From positions 2,232,001 through 2,296,000 of the forward strand of contig NZ_CP113062.1 of assembly GCF_026625765.1 (NCBI RefSeq): DNA of 64,000 bases, in the 5' to 3' direction. This document shows, in pieces, positions 16,796-25,030 of the stretch. This DNA is from Frigoribacterium sp. SL97 (GTDB lineage Bacteria > Actinomycetota > Actinomycetes > Actinomycetales > Microbacteriaceae). The position numbers were made by a program, and so were the translations under genes. The first letter of the stretch is position 1, and every line of letters starts with the position of its first letter. Below the pieces are notes generated by a model. It was not told where the DNA came from, searched no databases, and saw only the letters and a list, made by a program, of their open reading frames with translations.

Positions 16796-17772
16796 AATCC
16801 CCGCACCTCGTCGAGGACCACGCTGTCCGGTGCCACGACGGCGCCGGGCAATAGCACGCTGCGTTCGACGCGCGCGCCCTCACAGACGACCGCCCCTGCG
16901 CCGATGACGGCAGCCGAGAGAACGACCCCATCCCCAAGCGCCGCAGAGTCGAACACAAGCGAGGCTCTGATCACTGTGGGAGCCGCGGCGTCCGCGCGGG
17001 GCCCATCCGATACCGACCAAAGGCCGCCCCCGCGCCGCTTGGCGCGGAGTGCCTCGGTGGGCAACGCGTCGAGCGCCATGCGGTTCGCGGCGAGCAGCGA
17101 CGCCGGGGTGCCCACGTCGAACCAGCGGCCCAGGTGCTCGACGACTGAGACGCGCGAACTCTTGGCGATGAGTCCGGCGAACAGGTGGTGGAAGTCGAGC
17201 TCGCCCTTGACTCCCACGTTCTCAATAAGTGCCGTGAGGTCGGTCTCGAAGACGTAGATGCCCGCGTTCACAAGGCCGGGACCCTGCAACGCACCCTTCG
17301 GTCGGATCGCTTGCAGCGCGCCCCCGTCGACGGCGAGCGCGCCGAACGGGGTCACGTCGTCGACAGGGACCGCGACGACGGTGGCGCTCGCTTGCGAGCA
17401 CTCGTGGTGGTCAAGCACAGCCCGCAGATCCACGTCCGACCAGAGATCGCCGTGGATCACGAGCAGGCGACCGGGTACTCGTCCCGCGACCGCCTCGATG
17501 AGGCTGCCCGCAGGGCCCGTGAGGCGCTCCTGAACGGTCACCGTGACGCCGTCGTGCCCACGGACGGCATCCTCGATACGGTCGGCGAGGTGGTGCGCCG
17601 TGACGAGAGTCTCCTTGACGCCAGCTCGCCGAATGCGGCCGAGAATGTCCTCTAAGACCGTTGCTTCGCCGACGAGCACGAGCGGCTTCGGCGTCGTTGC
17701 CGTGATGTCACCGAGACGTGTGCCGCGTCCGGCGCAGAGCACGACTGCGGTGGTCGGGGTCTCGCTCGTCAC
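16792..17772 (-). CDS. Sugar-1-phosphate nucleotidyltransferase-like protein
   Basis: 326 aa from GTG 17772. VVLCAGRGTRLGDITATTPKP is the NTP-transferase signature. VIHGDLWSDVD (metal Asp), GLVNAGIYVFETDL and GELDFHHLFAGL follow, then a C-terminal left-handed beta-helix region (VIRASLVFDSAALGDGVVL). Activates a sugar phosphate to NDP-sugar. The start overlaps the stop of the 47-aa ORF by GTGA. Confidence 0.88.
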   Translation of the reverse strand: MTSETPTTAVVLCAGRGTRLGDITATTPKPLVLVGEATVLEDILGRIRRAGVKETLVTAHHLADRIEDAVRGHDGVTVTVQERLTGPAGSLIEAVAGRVPGRLLVIHGDLWSDVDLRAVLDHHECSQASATVVAVPVDDVTPFGALAVDGGALQAIRPKGALQGPGLVNAGIYVFETDLTALIENVGVKGELDFHHLFAGLIAKSSRVSVVEHLGRWFDVGTPASLLAANRMALDALPTEALRAKRRGGGLWSVSDGPRADAAAPTVIRASLVFDSAALGDGVVLSAAVIGAGAVVCEGARVERSVLLPGAVVAPDSVVLDEVRGL

Positions 17773-17912
17773 GATCCCGCTCCGGTCACGAGCGCCGGCA
17801 GCCGGTCGAGTCGATCAATCCGGAACCCCGAATCGATCAAGCCGTAGAGCGTGAAGGTGTCGAAGAGAACGGCTCGGTTGAAGCCGCTACAAAGGGAGCC
17901 GAGTTCGGGCAT
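17769..17912 (-). CDS. 47-aa ORF coupled between methyltransferase and nucleotidyltransferase
   Basis: MPELGSLCSGFNRAVLFDTF, TLYGLIDSGFRIDRLDRLPA, then LVTGAGS. The ATG is 5 nt after the methyltransferase stop and is preceded by GGGTGACGAGG; the TGA overlaps the next gene's GTG. Both junctions are those of a real coupled gene. One Cys; no signal peptide. It could be a small partner protein, a peptide precursor, or the stub of a larger gene. No family recognised. Confidence 0.5.
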   Translation of the reverse strand: MPELGSLCSGFNRAVLFDTFTLYGLIDSGFRIDRLDRLPALVTGAGS

Positions 17913-17917
17913 CCTCG

Positions 17918-18700
17918 TCACCCTCGGATCGCGCGAACCACGATGCGCTGCGAGCTTGGGGTCACCCGTCCGCCACCCACTTCGGTAGCGTCGACCTCGG
18001 CGAAGCCCGCCGCGCGGCAGTCGGCGAGGATCTCGTGTAGTGCGTAGCGGCGGAGACTGTACTCGAGCTGCTTCACGACCCGACCCTCGTGCACGAGCGT
18101 CTGCCTCGTGTGCTGAATGGCCGTGTAGACGTCGTAGTCGTGGAGCTCGAAGAGCTCCGCACCGTCGGAGGATCGATGGGTGGCGAACTCGAAACTGCGC
18201 ACCGGAGCTCCCCAGTTACGGAGCTCGATGAGCAGAGCCCCGCCCGGCGCGAGCAGGCGGTGCGCCGTCGCGAGGGTCGCGGCGTCGCCCTCGTCGCCGC
18301 CGTGCCCGTAGGTTGTGCCCCACAGCAGCACCGCGGCCGCGGGCTGCTCAGCCTCAAACGTATGCCAGTCGCCACCCACAAAGATGCTCGTGAGGCCGTT
18401 GGCCGCAGCCTTATCTTCGGCGATCGCGCGCAGTTCGTCAGCGATCTCGACGCCCGTAACCTCGTAGCCACGCTCGGCAAGAGCGTTAGAGATTCGTCCG
18501 AATCCAGCCCCAAGATCGATGACGCGGCGATTACCGTCGAGCTGGGGTAGCTGCTCAACGAGGTCGGCGATCTCCCGTTCGAACCGGGCGCCGCCGTGCT
18601 CCGCTGCCCACATGCGGTAGTACCAATGGTCATAGACCGAGGTGAGGAGATCGGTGGAGTTCATGTGCTGATCCCCATCTTTCATATCGATACTCTCCAT
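17918..18700 (-). CDS. Class I SAM-dependent methyltransferase
   Basis: About 260 aa. Motif I VIDLGAGFGRISNALAERG, acidic TGVEIADELRA, then VLLWGTTYGHGG and LLAPGGALLIELRNWGAPV. Three start codons are possible: 18700 in the NagA-like stop region; 18685 after GGAGAG; 18664, MNSTDLL. The substrate is unknown; an O- or N-methylation of a small molecule is likely in this operon. Confidence 0.8.
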   Translation of the reverse strand: MESIDMKDGDQHMNSTDLLTSVYDHWYYRMWAAEHGGARFEREIADLVEQLPQLDGNRRVIDLGAGFGRISNALAERGYEVTGVEIADELRAIAEDKAAANGLTSIFVGGDWHTFEAEQPAAAVLLWGTTYGHGGDEGDAATLATAHRLLAPGGALLIELRNWGAPVRSFEFATHRSSDGAELFELHDYDVYTAIQHTRQTLVHEGRVVKQLEYSLRRYALHEILADCRAAGFAEVDATEVGGGRVTPSSQRIVVRAIRG

Positions 18701-18701
18701 A

Positions 18702-19763
18702 TCAACTACTCGCCTTCGAGACCGCAGGTGCAATCGCGCGCTGCGGGTTCAAGCGCACGAGCTGGTCAATCTCGGCATCTGAAAGCCCAAGTCCACGCAT
18801 ATTCGCGATCTGCGCCTCAAACCCGGTGGATCCTGCCGCGACAATGTTATCGCCACGCAACAGCAGGCCGTTTTGCGCAGCATGCAGTTGCTCACCGGCC
18901 ATATCGAGCACTTCGATGTGGTCGGTGATGCCGATGATCCGCTCGGCCCCCAGGTAGGCAACCGTGGCTCGGCAGATCTCCAGGTCGACGTGGTTGCCGT
19001 CGAAGTTCAGCATGGGCGTGAGTCGGTCATCGAGAGCCGCCTGGATGATCGTCGCTGGCACCGGGCCGAGGATCTCGGCAAGCGTGTCGGGCCGCCAAGG
19101 CCGGTCGAGCACGGCCGCTAGCTGCGCCGGCCGGTCCTTACGCGCTTCCGGTGTGCGCCAGGCATGCACGAAGGTGCGGGGCATGTCGTTGTAGAGGTGG
19201 TCGGTGACGAGCCGGTAGCGATCTCCGCCCGCAGGCGCCACGTAGTCGATGAGCGCCTGGGTCATGGCTGCGCTGCGCTCGGGATCATCGTGGCGGAAGT
19301 GCCCAAACGCGAGACGCACGCCATGCTGCTGCAATAGGTCGACGAGGTCACCGAAGCAGAAGCCGGACTCAATCTCCTCGTCAAGGGCAAGTGCGTCGGG
19401 GGCGATGACGAGGTAGCCGAGTCCGAGATCCCCGAGAGCGGCGATGCGGCCCCAGGTCTTAGCGTCCGGCATCCAGCAACCGGCGGGCGGCACCCCGCCT
19501 GAGACACCTAGCAACGGCCCCTCGACGCCGAAGCCCGCGATGTGCGCGAGTTCGCCAGCTTCACGACGCTCCTGCCAGTGCTGGCAGACAGCCGCCAGGG
19601 TATCGAGGTACTCCGGGCGCAGAAAAATCGTCGGAACGAGAGTGACACCTCGTTCGCGGGCGATCGCGTCGATGCCGTCGAGGTCTCCGGGCGTCATCGA
19701 ACTGAAGTCAAACGGTCCAACGCCGTGCACGTGGTAGAGCATCGGCAGCGTCATCCGGTCCAT
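18702..19763 (-). CDS. N-acetylglucosamine-6-phosphate deacetylase-like amidohydrolase
   Basis: 353 aa from ATG 19763, directly after GTGGAGGGCTAC. NagA-like features: YHVHGVGPFDFSS (HxH), FGVEGPLLG (metal Glu), AFGHFRHD, RLVTDHLYNDM, FDGNHVDLEI and IIGITDHIE. This indicates a metal-dependent deacetylase or hydrolase of an N-acyl aminosugar-like substrate. It overlaps the aminotransferase stop by 13 bp. Divergent from housekeeping NagA, so function may differ. Confidence 0.72.
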   Translation of the reverse strand: MDRMTLPMLYHVHGVGPFDFSSMTPGDLDGIDAIARERGVTLVPTIFLRPEYLDTLAAVCQHWQERREAGELAHIAGFGVEGPLLGVSGGVPPAGCWMPDAKTWGRIAALGDLGLGYLVIAPDALALDEEIESGFCFGDLVDLLQQHGVRLAFGHFRHDDPERSAAMTQALIDYVAPAGGDRYRLVTDHLYNDMPRTFVHAWRTPEARKDRPAQLAAVLDRPWRPDTLAEILGPVPATIIQAALDDRLTPMLNFDGNHVDLEICRATVAYLGAERIIGITDHIEVLDMAGEQLHAAQNGLLLRGDNIVAAGSTGFEAQIANMRGLGLSDAEIDQLVRLNPQRAIAPAVSKASS

Positions 19764-20731
19764 GTAGCCCTCCACGAGCTTGTCTGCGAAGTGAATGTCT
19801 CGACGTGCGAGTCGAGCTCCTCTATGTCCTCGGGCGATGGTCTGCGGCACTGCCGCCCGTATTCGGCGATGATTTGCGCGACGAGGTGCCGGTCTGCCTC
19901 ACTTCCTGGCGCCGCGCCCTCGACCGCGAGTTCGACTACCTCGTCTAGCGTGCCGGTGAGGAAGACGCAGGCTGGGCCAAGCAACTCTTCGTGGGAGATG
20001 GCCCGCTCGACCACGGACTCGCCGGTGAGCCGCTCTACAATGTGCTGCACGATGCCCCGGGTGACCGACGCGAGTATCCCCGCATCTAGTGGCGGAGTCT
20101 CGACGCCGCCACCGGTGGCGCGGAAAACCGAGGCGCCGCCAGTCTCGGTGACCATGCCGACAGCGTCGAGCAGGATCGCCTCGTCGAAACCGCGCTCTGC
20201 GGCATCGGCACGCACGAGGTGGTATTGCGCGTACTGCGCACCAACCTTCGCGTGTACGGGAAAGTGGTGGGCCGAGACGTGTCGCCATGGGCTGATCGTC
20301 GCTGTCCGCGGCGTCGCTGCGTCGCCGACCTCAGCGGGGTATCGGCCGAGCACAAAGGCGGTGACGCTTTCGCGCGATGCTGCCGCTGCATAAGCGCCGT
20401 CTCGCAGTGCAATGGTCGGACGCAGATAAAGGTCTCGTCCGGCGTTCGCGCGGACAAGGCCCAGCACACCCTCCATAACCTCGTCGACGTAGGCTTCATC
20501 GACCTGCATACGCAGCGCCCGAGCCGACTGCAGCAAGCGTCGCCGGTGGTGCTGAAAGCCGACGATATGCATGCCGCCCTGGAGCGGCCCCTCGTCGATG
20601 GGGTAGGCGCGGATACCCTCGAAGACGCTGAGCCCACGGAGGGCAAAATCGGTTGAGACATGCGTCGTCGCTTGAGCGAACGGCACCGGCGCACCGTCCA
20701 TCCAGACATCGTCGAGCCAGTGGCTGCTCAC
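19751..20731 (-). CDS. Class IV (branched-chain/D-amino acid type) PLP aminotransferase
   Basis: 326 aa from GTG 20731 (GTGA overlap with the NUDIX gene). Family marks: FALRGLSVFEGIRAY, HHRRRLLQSARAL, ARVGAQYAQYHLVRADAAE (PLP Lys region), GFDEAILLDAVGMVTETGGA and VFLTGTLDEV. Transfers an amino group to a keto acid or makes aminodeoxychorismate-like products. In a cluster with sugar enzymes it may supply an amino-acid-derived building block. Confidence 0.85.
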   Translation of the reverse strand: MSSHWLDDVWMDGAPVPFAQATTHVSTDFALRGLSVFEGIRAYPIDEGPLQGGMHIVGFQHHRRRLLQSARALRMQVDEAYVDEVMEGVLGLVRANAGRDLYLRPTIALRDGAYAAAASRESVTAFVLGRYPAEVGDAATPRTATISPWRHVSAHHFPVHAKVGAQYAQYHLVRADAAERGFDEAILLDAVGMVTETGGASVFRATGGGVETPPLDAGILASVTRGIVQHIVERLTGESVVERAISHEELLGPACVFLTGTLDEVVELAVEGAAPGSEADRHLVAQIIAEYGRQCRRPSPEDIEELDSHVETFTSQTSSWRATWTG

Positions 20732-21414
20732 GCGCTGCCCTCGTCGCGAAGAGATACCAGCAAGCCCTCGGCGTAGTCCACCCAATGTCCCTCGCGCGTG
20801 GCATTCACTTCGGCAGGGTCGGCGAATACGAAGCGTGCGAATTCGCCCTCTCCATTCACGGCAGTGAGCAGTTCGGATGCCGTCAGCTCGCTGTCGTAGC
20901 GGTAGAGGAAGCCGACGTCGCCGTAAGAGTCGCCCACCGAGACGCGGTGCGGCCGGAGGGTGGCCGGCTCGACCGCAATGCCGGTCTCCTCGCGGAGTTC
21001 CCTAGCGGCCTCGGCGCGGATCCTTGGCTCGTCCAGCGAGCCGTCAGATGCGAGCTCGACGTTACCGCCCGGCAGTTGCATGCGTCCCGGCGAGGACGTC
21101 GTGTCGGCCATCGCGCCGAAGAGGACCAACCCGTCGCGTGATCGCACGACGACGCTCGCAAAGAGCGCGCGGTCGAAGCCGCCGTCGTCGCCAGCCACGT
21201 CGCGGGCGAGGTACCGGCTGTACGTCGACGGGTACCAGCGCACCGTGACGGTCTCGGAATGCGGCGAGTCGACGATTGCGGCGACGATCGGCCCGTCGAA
21301 AAGCCAGGGCCGCTCGGCCTGGATCGATGCCCAGTGGTCGAGGGCGCGATCCATGGCGGCGGTGTCGAGCGCACTCTCGGCACGTTCGAGTATGACCGCC
21401 GAGTCGAGCATCAT
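20728..21414 (-). CDS. NUDIX hydrolase
   Basis: 228 aa. The NUDIX box is clear: GNVELASDGSLDEPRIRAEA then ARELREETGIAVE (GX-E...REL-EETG). The N-terminal part has YSRYLARDVAGDDGGFDRAL. Hydrolyses a nucleoside-diphosphate-linked compound. The start overlaps the Sir2-like stop by ATGA, and the stop overlaps the aminotransferase start. Confidence 0.82.
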   Translation of the reverse strand: MMLDSAVILERAESALDTAAMDRALDHWASIQAERPWLFDGPIVAAIVDSPHSETVTVRWYPSTYSRYLARDVAGDDGGFDRALFASVVVRSRDGLVLFGAMADTTSSPGRMQLPGGNVELASDGSLDEPRIRAEAARELREETGIAVEPATLRPHRVSVGDSYGDVGFLYRYDSELTASELLTAVNGEGEFARFVFADPAEVNATREGHWVDYAEGLLVSLRDEGSA

Positions 21415-22640
21415 CGCTGCTCGGCCAGCACGGCGCGGCTGGCCTCGACAAGGGCAGCGAGCCCTTCTGAGGCCGGGACCCGCCAGAGCAGATCGCCGTC
21501 CTGCGGGCCCTCCAGGGGGTAGTCATGGAAGACCCCGTCCTCCCAGAATCCCTCAAGGTCGAGATAGACGATCGTGAGGCCGAGAGCGCGAGCACGAGCC
21601 TGCACCTTTCTGCGGTCGGCGTGGCTGCCGATGATGAGCAGTGCGCGCGCGTCGGGATGGAAATCGACCGCGGGCACCTGCTCGTCGTATCGGCGCACGT
21701 AGCGCTCAGAGAGCCCGGCGCGAGCGACGAGCCCGTCGAAGTTATTCGTTACGACGTCACCGACGACGATGCCGTCGCGGGCGAGCTGCGCGAGTGACGC
21801 GTGGCACGAGGCACCGGTGGCTTCGAGACACGCGAGGTACATCTGAGAATGCACCACCGTACGCTCGGCCGGGTCGCGCAAGAAGGCGGCGAGCACGTCG
21901 TCGTCTTCGGGCTCGAAGATGAAGCTCTTATCGCTGCGCCGCGTAACACGGTAGAGCTCGTGCAGGAAATGCAGGGCTGGGATGCCCGCCTCGACGGAGA
22001 GCCCGCAGCCGGCCTCGACTTGGAACGGTGCGTAGCCGAGGATGCGCGCGACGTCGTCGACGATCTCGGGTTTCCCGCGCGTGTCGGGCTTGCGCATGCC
22101 GCCCGCGAGCACGTCCCAGGGCAGAGCCCGGCGCGCCTCGGGAACAGCTGACAAGTGGATTGTCACGTCCAGTGAGCGGTAATCGGCAGGCAGCGAGCGG
22201 TCATAGGCGACGTCCTGCGGGTGCACCTCGTACTCATCGAACTGGGCGACGAGGTCCCTAAAGGTGTAAGCCTCTCCCGGCCCCTCCTGTGCGGCCCAGC
22301 CGCCCGCTGCGAAGGCCTCACGGAGCTGCGCAGACTGCTGCAAGAGTTCGTCGTGCGGCAGTGCGATTGAGTAGTAGAGGTAGGTGTCTATGACTGCTAG
22401 AGCACCGTGCTCTGAGCCGTCGTCGACGACGTCGAACTCGAATCGGTAGTGCAGAATGCGGCGCCGACGGTCCTCCGGGCTGCTCCAACCTGATGTCGAG
22501 CGATTTTCGAGCTCCTGCGTTCGGCGCCACAGGCCCTCTTCGATACGACGGTCTCGCTCGGCGCCCGCGACAGAGAAATGTTCATCCCAGGCGGCACGCT
22601 GGCGTGCGGTCAACGGTGCCACGATAAATACCAACGACAT
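21411..22640 (-). CDS. Sir2-fold protein with extra N-terminal domain, catalytic His absent
   Basis: 409 aa, first gene of the coupled operon. Residues about 200-400 follow the sirtuin Rossmann fold: EAGCGLSVEAGIPALHFLHE (GAGxSxxSGIP), GDVVTNNFDGLVARAGL (QNxDxLH with His replaced by Val), ALLIIGSHADRRKVQA. The zinc Cys pairs and catalytic HG are not visible, so classical deacylation is unlikely; it may bind or hydrolyse NAD+ or a related nucleotide. The roughly 200-aa N-terminal part is unrecognised. An AT-rich promoter-like TATATAAAC lies just upstream. Confidence 0.65.
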   Translation of the reverse strand: MSLVFIVAPLTARQRAAWDEHFSVAGAERDRRIEEGLWRRTQELENRSTSGWSSPEDRRRRILHYRFEFDVVDDGSEHGALAVIDTYLYYSIALPHDELLQQSAQLREAFAAGGWAAQEGPGEAYTFRDLVAQFDEYEVHPQDVAYDRSLPADYRSLDVTIHLSAVPEARRALPWDVLAGGMRKPDTRGKPEIVDDVARILGYAPFQVEAGCGLSVEAGIPALHFLHELYRVTRRSDKSFIFEPEDDDVLAAFLRDPAERTVVHSQMYLACLEATGASCHASLAQLARDGIVVGDVVTNNFDGLVARAGLSERYVRRYDEQVPAVDFHPDARALLIIGSHADRRKVQARARALGLTIVYLDLEGFWEDGVFHDYPLEGPQDGDLLWRVPASEGLAALVEASRAVLAEQR

Positions 22641-22829
22641 CCCCCTTGATACGCGCTGTTATATAAACTCGAATGCCGAGCGTAACGGCGCTTTGATGGC
22701 AAGCAACTGGGACTCACCATGCCTTGTTCTCGACTCTAAAGCAACCTAAATTAGATGCCTCAGCAAACTCGAAGTTTGTCGGTCGTCCCTGAAGGAGCTT
22801 TTCTCCGGGTGTCCAGTGAGTCCTAAATA
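22641..22829. other. AT-richer intergenic region before the coupled operon
   Basis: Lower GC than its surroundings, with TTATATAAACTCG and AACCTAAATTAGATGCC. On the minus strand TATATAAC lies about 20-30 nt before the Sir2-like start, a plausible -10. No ORF or motif copy seen. Confidence 0.4.
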
Positions 22830-23645
22830 TTGACCGCTAGGCGCCGGCTGGCGGCGTTCCTAGGCCCGCATGAGCTGCCTTGGAATCGCTTCGCCGCCCG
22901 CGCCCGCATCGCTGAAACGGCGCAGTGCGCGTACGCGGCATTTGAGCCGCAAGATCAGCGCGGGATTGACGCCTACGTTAAATGTGTGAACGCATGGCTG
23001 CACCATGGTCGCATCGCAAGCCCCGAGCTGGCTGCTCTGGCCGCGTTGCCCGGCGCGCTGCCGAGGCACGAGCCCTGGCCTGTGTGGATGCCGCTCGACA
23101 TCTTCTTGGTCACGAACACCCTCGCGTCGAGCTTCCCGAACGCGTTCTGCCGGGCGCACGTGCAAGCCACCGCCGGGGCGGCGTACCAGCGACGGTTCGA
23201 GTCGAATATTGCCTTGCTCGCGGGGGTGGCGCCCGCAGCGGTGCCCGAGGTTCCGTCGACCGCGCTCGCTGGCGACCGCGGTGCCGTCTGCGCGATGGCC
23301 AGCATCCCGGGCGTCACCGATGGGGTGCTGCTGGGCCCCGTGGCGCGGTGGGTTTGGGATCTCACCGATCGCGAGCGCAGCAGGTGAAACGTGCACTTCG
23401 AGGCCAGCGTGGTGCCGGACCCCACTTCACGGATCAGCCCGACGCCTGGCGCGCGGGGCGGACGACCCCGTCGTCACCGACTGGTCGCTCCTGCGCCCCG
23501 CACCCTGGGGCTGGCACCGCGGCAGCGCAGAAGATGAGCGTAAGCGGCGCCGCGAGGGCGTGTTTCACTCGGTGCGGCGCTCACGCTCTCCTCCCGCCCT
23601 GCCGACCGCCCGCAGCTCATCATCGCGGGTGGTCGGCCGCATCCA
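22830..23645 (+). pseudogene. Penicillin-acylase-family gene fragment, frameshifted
   Basis: 185 codons resemble the alpha-chain of Ntn penicillin or acyl-homoserine-lactone acylases: RRRLAAFLGPHELPWNRF, DQRGIDAYVKCVNAWLHHG, HEPWPVWMPLDIFLVTNTLA. The frame stops at 23387, before the beta-chain nucleophile. Weak acylase-like text continues in other frames to about 23,640. No start signal or N-terminal signal peptide is left. A decayed gene within the island. Confidence 0.55.
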
Positions 23646-23769
23646 GGCCTAGGTCTCCGAACACACCACCTCAGCCGTCGACTCCGTTCTCGAGCGCGGC
23701 CACAAGATCACACGTCCGACCGCTGACCGCGCCTACCACGGCGCCCCCTGATTGCGCGCCGACTGCTGT

Positions 23770-24807
23770 TCAGACAGCAAGCTTCGACACCGTCGCAGTT
23801 CCGATCGCGAGGTCGCCTGCGCCATAGAAAAGCACGAAGCGCCCATCTCCTTCCTGCACAATGCCAGCCGGGAAGACGACGTTCGGGACGTTTCCGTTGA
23901 CCTCGGCCAAAGTTGAGGGCGTTAAGAGTGGGTTATCGGATCGACTAAGCTCCACAGTGGGGTCTTCGGCGTCGAGAATTGCACCCATGGCGCAATGCGA
24001 ATAGGTCAAATGCTCGCCCTGTACCGCAGCTGAGACGCCATGATAAATCAAAAGCCATCCCTCGGGAACTCTAATCGGCGGTGCGCCAAGTCCGATCTTG
24101 ATGTTCTCGTCTTCGCGCTTCGGAACGAGAATTTCGGAGTGTTCTCGCAACTCAAGCATGCGGCTGGCATCTTCCGTTAAATTTTTCAGCGGAGCATACG
24201 ACACCCACATTGATTCAGACCGGTGCACTCCGAGTGGACGCGTAGCTCCGAGACCCTGTCGAATGAAGTCGAGGTTCCATTTCGGTCGGTGGATGAAAGC
24301 GAGTGACATCTCTCCCGACGGCGACATGATCGGTTCAGGGAAAAAAGATCCGTTCTTGTTGTGGTACAGATTTAAGTCCACGTCGGGGTCCGATTCAACG
24401 CGGAAATGCACTGGACCGAGCTTCCCCCACGACCGACCGTCCTCCGAGACCGCGACTGCAAGCTTCGGGCCAACCGGGCCGAAGGCGACGTACGTCATAA
24501 CGAACTTGCCGAGGACAGGGATGAAGACTACCCGGGGGTCCTCCACTCCCCCGTGCTTCCGACCGAACTCCCAGAACCGGGAAGGTTCAAGTGCGAGCGT
24601 GCGGCCGGAGAGACGATTAGTCCTCGCATCCCACATGGCCATGCCGATCCTGGCGCGTCCGTCTTGTCCGTCCATCCGGGGATAAACGGCAATAGACCCG
24701 TCGTGGAGCCTGGTCGCAGCCGGATTGAACAGCCCGTTCGACTCATATGCGGATGCAACGTCCGGGAGAATCGCGTGGGTGAGCCGGACGATCTCGTACG
24801 GGAACAT
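23770..24807 (-). CDS. Glycoside hydrolase family 130 (mannosyl-glycan phosphorylase-like)
   Basis: 345 aa from ATG 24807 (a GTG three codons upstream is possible). GH130 features: GLFNPAATRLHDGSIAVYPR, HGGVEDPRVVFIP, NKNGSFFPEP, GWLLIYHGVS and NVVFPAGIV...VLFYGAGD. GH130 enzymes phosphorolyse or hydrolyse beta-mannosides from a five-bladed propeller. No signal peptide. It is transcribed away from the MFS gene, with a divergent promoter region between them. Confidence 0.82.
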   Translation of the reverse strand: MFPYEIVRLTHAILPDVASAYESNGLFNPAATRLHDGSIAVYPRMDGQDGRARIGMAMWDARTNRLSGRTLALEPSRFWEFGRKHGGVEDPRVVFIPVLGKFVMTYVAFGPVGPKLAVAVSEDGRSWGKLGPVHFRVESDPDVDLNLYHNKNGSFFPEPIMSPSGEMSLAFIHRPKWNLDFIRQGLGATRPLGVHRSESMWVSYAPLKNLTEDASRMLELREHSEILVPKREDENIKIGLGAPPIRVPEGWLLIYHGVSAAVQGEHLTYSHCAMGAILDAEDPTVELSRSDNPLLTPSTLAEVNGNVPNVVFPAGIVQEGDGRFVLFYGAGDLAIGTATVSKLAV

Positions 24808-25030
24808 GCCCGCCACAGTATGCGGGCGTGCGCTCTAAGGCAATGGCCCGCAACTGTCAGCGTCGGTCGCGGGCGAGCGACACTGACGCCGAGGCGGAAA
24901 AGGGCAACTGATCTTACCTTCGGGATGCCGAAAGTCCGTTATAGGCTTGAGTGGACCACCGAATGGCCAGTTCGATTGCGGCCCCATTGTTCAGTTGAGG
25001 GCGGCGTGGCCCTCACGGTAGGAGATAGTT

